Shown: positions 34,001 through 42,596, counted from the stretch's first letter. The stretch: 64,000 nucleotides of DNA from Virgibacillus sp. MSP4-1 (GCF_010092505.1 NZ_CP048021.1:372001-436000), one strand, 5' to 3'. The notes: generated by a model not told the origin, from the letters alone. Made by a program: numbers and translations.

Positions 34001-36225
34001 AAACCTCACAATATCGAAAAGTCATTAAGCAATATTTAGAGGATGAATATATAAAGGCAGAGGATGATCAAATCAATTTAGCTATAAGGGCCTTCAATGC
34101 GGTGAATGGAGAATGGCTCTTACGAATCATCGGAAGCAAGGCGCAATTCTCACGAGAGAAATTAAGCATTATTTCGGCCTTAAAATATGCATTAAGCTTT
34201 TTAGACCACGAGCGTATAATTTGGATACCTATATCACTAGAAGAAATTCTAAGGGTAGCTGGTGTAGTTAACCTAACGAAAAGTGCTGGTATCTTTTCGG
34301 CAAAAAATCTTGGGGTTAAAGGTTCGACAAGTGATGATCTCCTACTAATCGGACTTGAAATAACTGAGGATCAAAAAGTGTATTTTCATTACTACCCTGT
34401 AGAAGTAAAGGTTGGTTTAAACCAATCTTCAACCATTGCAAAGGCTAAAGAACAAATTTCAACGACTCGGAGATTATTGGATGAGCAACTCAGAGAAGTC
34501 GATGAAAATGGCGATAAAATCTTTAAAAATGCATTCTTTAGAAATTTCTTTGTTCAATTATTCTTAGCAAATGCCCAAAAGTTCCTAGCTAATGGTCTAT
34601 GGCCAGAGAAAAACTTTGAGGACATTGAGAAGGTGAAGGATATTCTCCTCAACGATAGCTATCAAGTAGGTAATCATTTACGCCCTCACATTGGCGATGG
34701 GATGGTATTATCTTTCAAGAATGAAGCAACGTGGAGGTCTGCAAAAATCGAGAATCGTTCATTGCTGTTACAGCTATCTGAAGAGGACGCATATTCAGGT
34801 GTGATTGAAGAGGTTGAAACCATTAAGTCAAGAATTCATGAAGGAAAAACAGACATAAATACGAATATTTTATTGGCTAATAACTATGGTCAGCCTTCTC
34901 AGAAAACAGAACATGCAGAGCCAGTAACAAACGAAAAGAAAGAACCGGATACCAAGCAGCCAAATAAGAGAGAGCTCTCACAAGAAGAAACTGAAAATGA
35001 GCAAAAGCCAGTGCCTTTTAACGAGGATCCTGTTCAACCAAGCACCAAGCAGGAAAAGGATGAGCAGCAAGTAGACCTAGAGGATGTTCGTGTATTACTA
35101 GGAACTGTCGAAGGATCCAAGCACAAAGTCTACTGGGAATACGGCCATAAAGATTTAGCTAATCGGCATATTCTTATTTCAGGGAAATCTGGACAAGGGA
35201 AAACCTACTTTATGCAGTGTATGCTGATGGAACTGGCAGCGAATAATGTTTCAAGTATTATCTTTGATTACACAGGCGGTTTTAAGAAGTCTAAACTAGA
35301 ACCTGAGTTTAAGGAATTTTTAGGAGATAAGCTTGAACAAATTTTAGTAGCTAGAGACAATTTTCCAATCAATCCTTTTAAACGAAATGAGAAAGAATTG
35401 GATGAGGACGAATTTATTGAAGAAGATTTTGCTGATGTAGCTGATCGTATGAAAAGTGTATTTGCTGCTATTTACACAGATTTAGGCATTCAGCAGCTCA
35501 ATGCGATTTATCAAGCCATTGTTAAAGGAATGCAGAAGCATGGTGATAACATGAACCTAGAACTACTTCGACAAGAATTAGAGGAGGATAACTCAGGTTC
35601 AGCTAAAACAGCATTATCCCAATTGAATCCAATGATTGATAAGAATCCCTTTGATAGTTCCTATGATTTTAATTGGGGTAAGCTTGAAGAAGATAAGGGT
35701 AAAGTTTTAGTGATTCAACTGACAGGCTTTGCAAGTGATGTCCAAAAAATGATTACAGAGTTTATCCTATGGGATTTATGGCATTATAAGCTTCAGCATG
35801 GCGATCAGACGATTCCTATGCCTGTTGTTCTAGACGAGGCACAAAATCTAGATCATAGTGAAAAATCGCCAAGTGCCAAAATCCTAACAGAAGGGAGAAA
35901 ATTCGGCTGGTCTGGCTGGTATGCGACTCAGTTCCTAAAAGGTCAGCTGAATACAGATGAAATTGCACGATTGCAAAACTCAAGCCAGAAAATATACTTC
36001 TTACCACCAGAAAATGAAATCTCAACCGTGGCATCCAACCTCTCTCATGACAACGCATCAAAGCGAGAATGGGAAAGGCGATTGGCTGCTCTTAATAAAG
36101 CGCAGTGTGTATCCTATGGACCGATGCTAGGTAAAGATGGTTCATTAAGACAAAGTGAGCCGGTTATTGTTAATATTTCTTCTTTAGAAGAGCGGATTCG
36201 GTTGTTGGGGGAGCAGGATAGTTAA
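31024..36225 (+). CDS. dptH: DptH-like restriction protein with HerA/FtsK-type ATPase domain
   Basis: The ~1733-residue protein matches DptH (DndH). The C-terminal 370 residues form a HerA/FtsK-type ATPase with Walker A GKSGQGKT at 1387-1394 and Walker B VVLDEAQ with Asp 1604/Glu 1605. Before it, residues 1104-1129 contain DD...YPVEVKVG, which fits a PD-(D/E)xK nuclease core (Asp 1104/1105, Glu 1127, Lys 1129). An acidic Gln/Glu-rich linker lies near 1290-1350. The large N-terminal part is not recognised. In Dnd systems this subunit powers DNA engagement and cleavage. Start codon ATG 31024 is chosen by its GGGGA site; 31003 and 31015 are alternatives. Confidence 0.87.
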   Translation: MLNQFYNYLSEKLIAFFEDQSLAGGERFYLQFDDENQVRQFYDALGKHDYADRFIYQHEHGSLYETFGLKIGEVTVVVAATVNYVTPDFLVTLRNKVGEQQEDWENTALLSICHETLDSIRGGSSDLQKEGMPFHVKSITNTLKQEIENSSLSKTEKEIAKFHLYKKLEDIILQPALVDFAEVLGLLSQGSIEKKDYPSLGLFYDEQLNQYTPSQVRKRLEENHSFFEKIQHIHEYENLDQQLEKSFDDKGVTQLKKDDWQALDYSFVKESNERLIEEDKKVLEYIEMVDKQTKEGLLFWEKPIRDTKAGNRKRHIIIFNPERKEEINLQFSFDEFLKQEFIKNKTKAHVEKSGKKLNVQLFHDVGNTTFYKFTYQHKNQTKSTYDFQIAIVECPSAFLEPIQTLYEVKQNEKRIIIHGEGNNVFIGQDQKNVNEYDVQEPDEVIELDSEEEGLEISEASAAWSDDSLKFTIKINEYKLPFKIKDQITRTPAVLGKQIWKMKRERKAHFTFGNDQLQQGTLVYHPREEFKRYLQLEKMWMKQGMHFAKLVSTGLEPEHLEIPRKLQDAYEQLLDLYRSKDLLPSLAYLEDRILEQSKKYVDIYNSCVRTIEENSILTREEKNIFKLGTIEESNRIYLTPLHPLNVAYQIAFHEQINGEQIEHHILDRLRPNNLLPYVFGNQDELYRPIIQHYASEWVVYEPLKNVTVGESNAYLANVVEEKLQQFVEHFSYLFLTGSNSPFKINVINITNDEEVLRGIFYFVKKRIEKYGPNQAIPLDIALYQENDYVSAFETFSLYDDVESIKERFDISLESNKFDPADMLRFVRENIRYYKLNDTEDYNYAHISFYKMISQDSYAKDNIQEMETGLSLNGLLSSVTSATGRQDYRTGFGIKNVLDPENQLIETAYYLNELASNLENEGSSPYRKNEAIVTRTTSFKEETLDALYDSSYWVTFIDPNVDLDFFQRSKRDLLIIHYSDQYSYDQYDAITVTDKTSQYRKVIKQYLEDEYIKAEDDQINLAIRAFNAVNGEWLLRIIGSKAQFSREKLSIISALKYALSFLDHERIIWIPISLEEILRVAGVVNLTKSAGIFSAKNLGVKGSTSDDLLLIGLEITEDQKVYFHYYPVEVKVGLNQSSTIAKAKEQISTTRRLLDEQLREVDENGDKIFKNAFFRNFFVQLFLANAQKFLANGLWPEKNFEDIEKVKDILLNDSYQVGNHLRPHIGDGMVLSFKNEATWRSAKIENRSLLLQLSEEDAYSGVIEEVETIKSRIHEGKTDINTNILLANNYGQPSQKTEHAEPVTNEKKEPDTKQPNKRELSQEETENEQKPVPFNEDPVQPSTKQEKDEQQVDLEDVRVLLGTVEGSKHKVYWEYGHKDLANRHILISGKSGQGKTYFMQCMLMELAANNVSSIIFDYTGGFKKSKLEPEFKEFLGDKLEQILVARDNFPINPFKRNEKELDEDEFIEEDFADVADRMKSVFAAIYTDLGIQQLNAIYQAIVKGMQKHGDNMNLELLRQELEEDNSGSAKTALSQLNPMIDKNPFDSSYDFNWGKLEEDKGKVLVIQLTGFASDVQKMITEFILWDLWHYKLQHGDQTIPMPVVLDEAQNLDHSEKSPSAKILTEGRKFGWSGWYATQFLKGQLNTDEIARLQNSSQKIYFLPPENEISTVASNLSHDNASKREWERRLAALNKAQCVSYGPMLGKDGSLRQSEPVIVNISSLEERIRLLGEQDS

Positions 36226-36242
36226 TTGAATTAAATAAAAAG

Positions 36243-36272
36243 AAAGGAGTGCTAATTGTTAGCACTCCTTTT
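36243..36272. terminator. Bidirectional terminator between dptH and the helicase gene
   Basis: A 13-bp perfect stem (AAAGGAGTGCTAA / TTAGCACTCCTTT) with a 3-nt loop and A/T runs on both sides. Confidence 0.88.
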
Positions 36273-36317
36273 GTATCTAATTAAAATATTTTAGAGAAAT
36301 CCTATATCAAATAAACA

Positions 36318-39206
36318 TCATTCACTACTTGTTAAATATTGATACAACTTATAATCAATACTTTTCTCCATAACCATATTCATGCACACAACTGGTTTAT
36401 CGCTATCCTCCATTTTTGTTTGCTTTATTGTATCCTGATCTATATCTGCCTTACCTAAATAATAGAAGTCTTTCCCCTCGTCATCATCCTTCTTAACAAA
36501 AATATGAACATCAATGTTATTCTCTTTTGCCTGAATAATCTCTTGCACTTCTTTTGATTTTAATGTGCGATTACTTCTTGTGAACCACCTAAGTATATCC
36601 TGATTAACAAATTCATCACCATAATCAACGCTTGAATCAACATCTTCATCTTTGTGATAAGTGATAAATATAGGGGTGGTTTGATATTTTGTTTTATAAC
36701 CATACATCGTTCCCTTTTCATCATTTTCCCAATTTAGTAACCTACAGACATCTTTTCTTGAATACTTTTGATATAAAGTAAGTGGCTGTTCACTAATGTA
36801 GTTTCTGTTCTTCAATTTAGCACTTTCTATAATATCTGAGACAAATATCTTAAAATAAGTATTCTCATTTAGACTCTTATGAACGTATGGATTGAAATAA
36901 AAGTTATTATCATCGTCTAAAATAATAATAGGTTGATTGCCGTATTTATTTTGATCAATAGAAGTGAAAAATGACAAATCAAAAATTCTTTGTACTGATT
37001 GCAGTGTTGCTTCATTAAAATAACAATTTTCACGCTCTAATTGATTGATATATTCTTTTTTAGAAATCGTGTCTTGATTAAAAAGTAAGTCTAATAATAT
37101 GATTTCATGCTTTCTTTTCCCATTTAAGACTTCTTGTGAGAGCATAGTTAGTACTTGGTTTTCGTACTGTGTGAAAGAAGGAAGCTCTTCTCGCATTTTT
37201 ATCAAAAACTTATAGTAGTTTTCGAATTTTTCGATAAGTACTAAAGGATCAATTGAATGGTTGTTTATAAAGTCATATAAATAAGGAACTCGTCCAATTT
37301 TATTTTTTAATTCGCTATATGAATCTTGTAAAATGCTTATAGAATTAAGTGTGCTATTTTTGATAGATTTGAAAATTTGTTTCTGGGCAATTTCCTCAAA
37401 GTTGACCGTGGAAACTCCCTTTATATAACTTGTATCATTCAAACGTCTTCGTATATTATCTTTGTTTTGTGATTGGTCGCCAGACAGTGCGATAGGAATT
37501 AAATAATTATTTTTGTAATTACCGATGAAATCGATGATAGTTACAAAGTTTTTTGACTCATGCTTACGCAGACCTCTTCCTAATTGCTGGACAAATACAA
37601 TGCTGGATTGGGTTTGTCTTAACATAACGACTTGGTTTAGACTTGGTATATCAATTCCTTCATTAAAAATATCCACCGTTAAAATATAATCTAATACTCC
37701 ATTTTCTAATCGATTTACTTGATTCATTCTTTCATCTTGTGAATGATCACCGGTTAATGCAACGGTGTTGTAACCTTTTTGATTTAATGAATTAGAGAGT
37801 TCTTTAGCCTCATCTTTTCGACTGCAAAATATTAGACCTTTGACCTCTTTGCCTGAATGTCCATAATACTCGATCTTATCAATAATATGACTAACTCGCT
37901 CTTCTGTTACAAGTTTTGCTAAAGAGGCTGTATCATCTAGAAGTTCACCATTTAATTCAAAATCAGTTACTCCAAAGTAATGAAAAGGACAGAGCATATC
38001 TTCCTCAAGAGCTTCTAGTAAACGAATTTCATAAGCAATATTATAGTTAAACAACTCGTAAATGTTAAAATCATCTGTACGTTCAGGAGTAGCTGTCATC
38101 CCAAGCAGAAACTCAGGGGAAAAATAATTAATGACTTTTAGATAAGACTGTGCTCCTGCTTTATGAACTTCATCAATTAAAATGTAATCAAATTCATCTT
38201 TTTGAAAACGCCTTATGTTATCGTCTTTTGAAATACTCTGTATTGTTGCAAATAAATATTTTGCATTTGTTTCTTTATTGGAACCCGATAGAATTCCAAA
38301 GTCTTTGTCAGGACCTCCCATTACTCTCTGAAAATCAGATTTTGCTTTTTCTAATATTTGTTCCCGATGAACAATGAATAGCATCCTGTTTGGTCTATAT
38401 CTTCTGACGTCAAATGCAGAAAGATAAGTCTTTCCAGTACCAGTTGCTGAGATAACTAATCCTTTATTCTCTTCATCCTCTCGAAGGGCCTGAATCTGTT
38501 TTAATGCCATTTCTTGCATTTTATTTGGTGTGACCTTAATGGAGTCTTTTAGTGCATTTAGTTCATATTCAGAAGGAAACTCTATTACATTTTCTACAAG
38601 TTTTTGATCTGAATTTTGATTATAATCTTTTTCATATTGTACGATCCATTGCTCTGTTAATGGTTCTGCATCTTCCCAGATTTCCTCAAATTGATTTTTA
38701 AAGTGATGTATGATCTCGCCATTCTCATGAGATGTCAATTTCACGTTCCATTCATAATTTTGCTTTAGGGCATGAGCAGTTAAGTTAGAACTTCCAACTA
38801 TTAAGGAGTAGTACGTGTGATTATCAAAAATATATCCTTTAGAATGAAAGCCTTTAGTAGTAGTTAATCTAACTTCCACATTTGTTATTTTTAATAGTTC
38901 TTTAAAAACTTTAGGTTGATTAAAGTATAAGAATGTTGAAGTTAAAACCCGCCCATTTACACCCTTCCTTTTGAGATCATATAAATGGGACTTAAGAGTG
39001 GCTAATCCACTTTCGGTAATAAATGCAACAGAAAAAAGAAAGGATCTACATCGATCTAATTCTTCAAGGAGGGAAGGGAGGACCTGTTTTTTTTGCTTCG
39101 AATCATTCACTAATAATTGTGGCTTGTATTGGTCATACTTGTTGTGTCTATAGTTTATAAATCCTTTGTGTAAAGATGCCTCTAAGTTTTCTATAAATCC
39201 TGACAT
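36318..39206 (-). CDS. PLD nuclease-DEAD/DEAH helicase-DUF3427 protein
   Basis: The 962-residue protein joins an N-terminal phospholipase-D-type nuclease domain with a full HKD-like site (His 121, Lys 123, Asp 128, GSSN at 138-141), an SF2 helicase (Walker A ATGTGKT 254-260, DEVH 345-348, TATPERTDD, motif VI QQLGRGLRKH), and a C-terminal DUF3427 region (YSRKDVCRLLNW and after). Proteins of this layout are thought to be nucleic-acid translocating nucleases and are frequent in defence islands. It lies convergent with dptFGH and behind a NUDIX gene read in the same direction. Target and partner are unknown. The gene is more AT-rich than the dpt operon, which may mean separate acquisition. Confidence 0.87.
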   Translation of the reverse strand: MSGFIENLEASLHKGFINYRHNKYDQYKPQLLVNDSKQKKQVLPSLLEELDRCRSFLFSVAFITESGLATLKSHLYDLKRKGVNGRVLTSTFLYFNQPKVFKELLKITNVEVRLTTTKGFHSKGYIFDNHTYYSLIVGSSNLTAHALKQNYEWNVKLTSHENGEIIHHFKNQFEEIWEDAEPLTEQWIVQYEKDYNQNSDQKLVENVIEFPSEYELNALKDSIKVTPNKMQEMALKQIQALREDEENKGLVISATGTGKTYLSAFDVRRYRPNRMLFIVHREQILEKAKSDFQRVMGGPDKDFGILSGSNKETNAKYLFATIQSISKDDNIRRFQKDEFDYILIDEVHKAGAQSYLKVINYFSPEFLLGMTATPERTDDFNIYELFNYNIAYEIRLLEALEEDMLCPFHYFGVTDFELNGELLDDTASLAKLVTEERVSHIIDKIEYYGHSGKEVKGLIFCSRKDEAKELSNSLNQKGYNTVALTGDHSQDERMNQVNRLENGVLDYILTVDIFNEGIDIPSLNQVVMLRQTQSSIVFVQQLGRGLRKHESKNFVTIIDFIGNYKNNYLIPIALSGDQSQNKDNIRRRLNDTSYIKGVSTVNFEEIAQKQIFKSIKNSTLNSISILQDSYSELKNKIGRVPYLYDFINNHSIDPLVLIEKFENYYKFLIKMREELPSFTQYENQVLTMLSQEVLNGKRKHEIILLDLLFNQDTISKKEYINQLERENCYFNEATLQSVQRIFDLSFFTSIDQNKYGNQPIIILDDDNNFYFNPYVHKSLNENTYFKIFVSDIIESAKLKNRNYISEQPLTLYQKYSRKDVCRLLNWENDEKGTMYGYKTKYQTTPIFITYHKDEDVDSSVDYGDEFVNQDILRWFTRSNRTLKSKEVQEIIQAKENNIDVHIFVKKDDDEGKDFYYLGKADIDQDTIKQTKMEDSDKPVVCMNMVMEKSIDYKLYQYLTSSE

Positions 39207-39280
39207 ATAAACACCCTACCTAACATGTTTGTTTGGGTTTATTTTAATATTTTTCCATTTTTGTTTCAAATCAATATAAA

Positions 39281-39310
39281 AGCTACTCACTTTTTTGTTG
39301 GTGAATAGCT
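39281..39310 (-). terminator. Terminator-like hairpin after the NUDIX gene
   Basis: Minus-strand AGCTATTCAC / GTGAGTAGCT (one wobble) with an A-rich loop and TTTTAT tail, so the helicase gene may have its own promoter. Confidence 0.65.
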
Positions 39311-39323
39311 AATTAAAGTTATT

Positions 39324-39725
39324 TTATCGTAAGGGTGTTTTATTTGATAATTTTTCTATAGCTGGAATGTCAGCAGGTGCCCAATCTAGCTCCGTTAATT
39401 TTTCGGGTATTAGCCATTTAATTTCGTTATGTTCAGTTAATGTTGGTTCCTTATCCAAAAGTTTACAATAAAAGGTGGTTAAATGAACAATTCCAAAATC
39501 ATATTCATAAATGGTGTGCTCTATTTGTTCACCTATCTCTATATCGCAACGCATTTCTTCCTGTATTTCTCGTTTTAGCGCTTTTTGAGCTGTTTCTCCA
39601 TCTTCAATTTTACCTCCTGGAAATTCCCATTTTAAAGGTAATGATTTATCAGGCCCTCTTTGTGCGCAAAGAATTTTCCCATTCTTAACTAAGACCGCCC
39701 CGACGACGTGTATATCTCTTTTCAT
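39324..39725 (-). CDS. NUDIX hydrolase, MutT-like (deoxy)nucleoside triphosphate pyrophosphohydrolase
   Basis: The 133-residue protein carries a Nudix box GKIEDGETAQKALKREIQEEM (G-x5-E-x7-REIxEE) with Met-Arg at the usual Gly site. The WEFPGGKIE strand and GAVLVKNGKILCAQRG opening are as in MutT-type sanitising enzymes (8-oxo-dGTP or other abnormal dNTPs). On the minus strand an AGGAGG site precedes the ATG. It lies just upstream of the PLD-helicase gene and reads in the same direction. Whether it is functionally linked to the helicase or simply a housekeeping enzyme cannot be told from sequence. Confidence 0.9.
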   Translation of the reverse strand: MKRDIHVVGAVLVKNGKILCAQRGPDKSLPLKWEFPGGKIEDGETAQKALKREIQEEMRCDIEIGEQIEHTIYEYDFGIVHLTTFYCKLLDKEPTLTEHNEIKWLIPEKLTELDWAPADIPAIEKLSNKTPLR

Positions 39726-40069
39726 ACTTGGCCTCCTAATAAAAATTCGATAACTTTACTCTAACATATTTACGAGGATAAGGAGGAGGGGAAGAGAAGA
39801 GTGTTTTCAACGTAAATGAGTACAAAAGTTTTGTACCTTCCCACAAAAAAGCATAAAAAATAAAACTTTAATATTAGATTCCTGTACATATAATCATGAA
39901 GTTTGTTTGGCTATAATAGTGCTTAACGAAAAAATCTTTAGAACAGGATATCTTCTATAAAACGTTCAGGACATATAATTTTCCAATTTAAAGGAGGGTA
40001 ATCTATTTAACATTAACTTTTGTAACCGTTTACTGAGGTGTGTAAAAGTTTTAAAAGGAGAGTGAGTAT
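39726..40069. other. Intergenic stretch between divergent NUDIX and amidohydrolase genes
   Basis: About 344 AT-rich bases. TATAAT occurs at 39912-39917 on the plus strand without a clear -35. A GGAGGG at 39992-39997 is followed by no open frame. A cre-like site lies at 40021-40034. I see no gene or RNA element. Confidence 0.45.
40021..40034 (+). promoter_or_regulatory. Candidate CcpA cre site
   Basis: TGTAACCGTTTACT differs from the palindromic cre TGTAAACGTTTACA at two positions and lies 36 nt before the start of the amidohydrolase operon. This is by-eye only, but carbon catabolite control would suit a substrate-use operon. Confidence 0.45.
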
Positions 40070-41104
40070 ATGTACAGAACTATGAATGGAGAAGAGATCT
40101 TTATTATTGATGCCCATATTGCTTTGTGGGATGCAAGTAAGGAAAATCAGTTGAATGTACATGGACAGCAGTTTATTGACTGTTTTTATGATTATCAGAC
40201 GAGTCTGAGTCCTAAGGAATATTGGTGGAATAAAGATGACTTTTTAAAGTACAGTGAAGATCGTTTGATTAAGGATGTGTTTCATAAAGGGTACGCGGAT
40301 ATGGCAATTTTCCAGCCTGTTTTGCTGAAGGAATTCTATAAAAACGGGTTTGGGGATATAGTAAATAGTCAAAAGCTGACTCAGACTTATCCGAATCGAC
40401 TGATATGTAATGATACCTTTGATCCACGTCATGGGAAACGTGGATTAGAAGAGTTAGAGAAATCGAATGAACGCTACAATCTTAAGGGTGTAAAGCTTTA
40501 TACTGCTGATTGGTACGGTGATTCTAAGGGATATAAACTTTCCGATGACTCAACCTACCGTTACTTAGAAAAGTGCCAGGAATTAGGAATTAAAAATATC
40601 CACATTCATAAAGGACCTACGATTACTCCACTTAATCGTGATGCGTTTGATGTAGCAGATGTTGATGACGCAGCAACTTCATTTCCAGAATTAAACTTCA
40701 TTGTTGAACATTTAGGTTTACCCCGTTTAGAAGACTTCTGTTGGATTGCAACCCAGGAAAAAAACGTATATGGCGGCTTATCTGTGGCTATGCCATTTAT
40801 TTATGCACGTCCGAGATATTTTGCAGAGATTATGGGTGAATTACTCTTCTGGTTAGATGAAGACCGAATTATTTTTGGCAGTGACTATGCAATATGGGAA
40901 CCTAGCTGGTTAATTGAGAAGTTTATGGAGTTTGATCTTCCAGAGGATATTAAACAAGAGACAGGTGCTGAATTAAATTTAGATGTGAAGAAGAAGATTT
41001 TGGCGGGGAATGCTGCTCGTTTGTACGACATTGATATTGATGTTCAAAAAGAAAAGGTCAAAAATGACAAGCTTGCTCAGGAAATGAATCTATCAAGTGT
41101 TTAA
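40070..41104 (+). CDS. Amidohydrolase-family (TIM-barrel) protein
   Basis: The 344-residue protein is an amidohydrolase_2-type metal-dependent hydrolase or decarboxylase. It has IIDAHIALWDASK (DAH in place of the usual DxHxH), KGVKLYTADWYG, IHIHKGPTITP, IVEHLGLP and the late FGSDYAIWEPSW with the catalytic Asp. Homologues occur in propane/alkene monooxygenase gene clusters of actinobacteria together with a DUF59 protein, as in the next gene here; no monooxygenase gene is in this window. The ATG has AAAGGAGAG upstream. The reaction is unknown; first of a three-gene operon. Confidence 0.78.
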   Translation: MYRTMNGEEIFIIDAHIALWDASKENQLNVHGQQFIDCFYDYQTSLSPKEYWWNKDDFLKYSEDRLIKDVFHKGYADMAIFQPVLLKEFYKNGFGDIVNSQKLTQTYPNRLICNDTFDPRHGKRGLEELEKSNERYNLKGVKLYTADWYGDSKGYKLSDDSTYRYLEKCQELGIKNIHIHKGPTITPLNRDAFDVADVDDAATSFPELNFIVEHLGLPRLEDFCWIATQEKNVYGGLSVAMPFIYARPRYFAEIMGELLFWLDEDRIIFGSDYAIWEPSWLIEKFMEFDLPEDIKQETGAELNLDVKKKILAGNAARLYDIDIDVQKEKVKNDKLAQEMNLSSV

Positions 41105-41133
41105 TTCCATATTCAAGTCGAGAGGATGTTGGT

Positions 41134-41832
41134 ATGTCAAAAAAGCAGGATGTAATGGAAAAGCTGGATAAAGTCTATGATCCGGAGTTGGATCAGCCTT
41201 TAACAGACTTAGATTTTATTGATGATATAACCATTGAAGGATCCGATGTTGAGGTAAAATTTCGGCTTCCCACTTATTGGTGCTCGCCAAACTTTGCCTA
41301 TATTATGGCTGAGGATATCAAGGAGTATGTTTCAGAAATTGATTGGGTTAAAGAAGTGAGGGTAATACTGGATGATCACTGTGCATCTGATGAAATTAAT
41401 CATGGAGTCGCGCAGGGAAAGCAATTTAGCCAATCTTTTGAGGGCCAGACTACTGGAGATTTGAATGAATTAAGAAAAACCTTTCGAATTAAGGCCTTTT
41501 ATTCAAGACAGGATCGATTAGTTCGTCATCTGTTAAACGACGGATTTTCTAAAGAAGAACTTGTCCGATTGACGCTGCAGGAGTTGGAAGGTATCACACT
41601 TTCTGAGGAAGGAATCCATTTACGTGACAAATACTTACAGAAAAAGAAGGAATTAAATCATCCTAATACTTGTATAAATGCAATAACGGATCCTGAGGGG
41701 AATGCCATTACCATTGATGATTTGTCAGATTACTTATTAGGAATAAAGACCACCAGGTTAAGTATGGAGTTTAACGGACATTACTGCAGAGGTCTTTTGG
41801 AAGCTCGATACCATTTAGAGAAGACAAATTAA
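41134..41832 (+). CDS. DUF59/MIP18-type iron-sulfur assembly protein
   Basis: The 232-residue protein starts with a DUF59 (MIP18) domain: VYDPELDQPLTDLDFIDDI and FRLPTYWCSPNFAYIMAEDI, with the conserved Cys in TYWCSP. A C-terminal extension of about 120 residues has two further Cys (HPNTCIN and GHYCRGLL). Such proteins help insert Fe-S or diiron-type clusters into particular enzymes. It follows the amidohydrolase gene by 29 nt and precedes the DJ-1 gene, so it may mature an enzyme of the same pathway. The partner is unknown. Confidence 0.8.
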   Translation: MSKKQDVMEKLDKVYDPELDQPLTDLDFIDDITIEGSDVEVKFRLPTYWCSPNFAYIMAEDIKEYVSEIDWVKEVRVILDDHCASDEINHGVAQGKQFSQSFEGQTTGDLNELRKTFRIKAFYSRQDRLVRHLLNDGFSKEELVRLTLQELEGITLSEEGIHLRDKYLQKKKELNHPNTCINAITDPEGNAITIDDLSDYLLGIKTTRLSMEFNGHYCRGLLEARYHLEKTN

Positions 41833-41887
41833 AATGTGCTGATTAGTGCTTCATGCATTAATAATAAATTTAAGGAAAGGTGATAGA

Positions 41888-42460
41888 ATGAGTAAAAATG
41901 TATTGATTATTACGGGAGATGCTGTAGAAGCTTTAGAGGTTTTTTACCCTTATTACCGCTGTATAGAGGAAGGAATTGACTGTACGATTGCTTCACCAGT
42001 TAAGAAAAAGCTTCAAACAGTGGTTCATGATTTTCTGCCGGAAATGGACACATTTACAGAAAAATGGGCATATAAAATTGATTCTCATGCAGCAGTGGAA
42101 GATGTAAACCCAGCCGATTACGATGGATTAATCATCCCAGGCGGTCGAGCGCCGGAATACATTCGGATGGATAAGAAGGTTCAGGAGATTGCTGCACATT
42201 TCCTGTCTGAGGATAAGCCAGTTGGTGTCATCTGTCATGGACAACTGGTTTTGACCCCGATAAGAGAGCATGTAAAGGGGCGTGAATTGACGGCTTATAC
42301 AGCATGTCAACCAGAAGTAGAAGCGGCAGGAGCAACCTATATCGATGAACTCATACATGTAGATAAAAACATTGTATCTGGTCATGCATGGCCTGAGCTT
42401 CCATTATTCATGCGCGAATTCTTTAAGATTTTAGGTGTAACAGAAGGTGTGAAGGCATAG
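41888..42460 (+). CDS. DJ-1/PfpI-family protein
   Basis: The 190-residue protein is of the DJ-1/PfpI superfamily, with nucleophile elbow GVICHGQL, catalytic Cys in that motif, and LIIPGGRAPEYIR. It is closer to the YhbO/PfpI protease-like branch than the Hsp31-like protein at 10.4 kb. The ATG at 41888 is chosen by AAGGAAAGGTG; the longer frame from 41846 lacks one. It is the third gene of the amidohydrolase-DUF59 operon. Its role there is unknown; an isonitrile hydratase-like, deglycase or glyoxalase activity is possible. Confidence 0.83.
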   Translation: MSKNVLIITGDAVEALEVFYPYYRCIEEGIDCTIASPVKKKLQTVVHDFLPEMDTFTEKWAYKIDSHAAVEDVNPADYDGLIIPGGRAPEYIRMDKKVQEIAAHFLSEDKPVGVICHGQLVLTPIREHVKGRELTAYTACQPEVEAAGATYIDELIHVDKNIVSGHAWPELPLFMREFFKILGVTEGVKA

Positions 42461-42531
42461 GAGAGGTGCCGGCCTAGGAGGTGCCTGTCACCACCCGAAA
42501 AATCTTGTTTTGTTTCACAGAAGGACGGTAA
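42461..42531 (+). repeat. Dispersed repeat B, copy 1 (3'-UTR type)
   Basis: Directly after the stop codon comes GAGAGGTGCC, then TAGGAGGTGCCTGTCACCACCC and a GAAAAATCTTGTTTTGTTTCAC segment. The reverse complement of these parts recurs at 46850 and 49698. Bases 42532-42596 show nothing further. Confidence 0.75.
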
Positions 42532-42596
42532 CAGCTAGTATAGTGATTTATACAAGATATATCTTCCATAAGTGATCTTTATTTGGAAGATTCATA

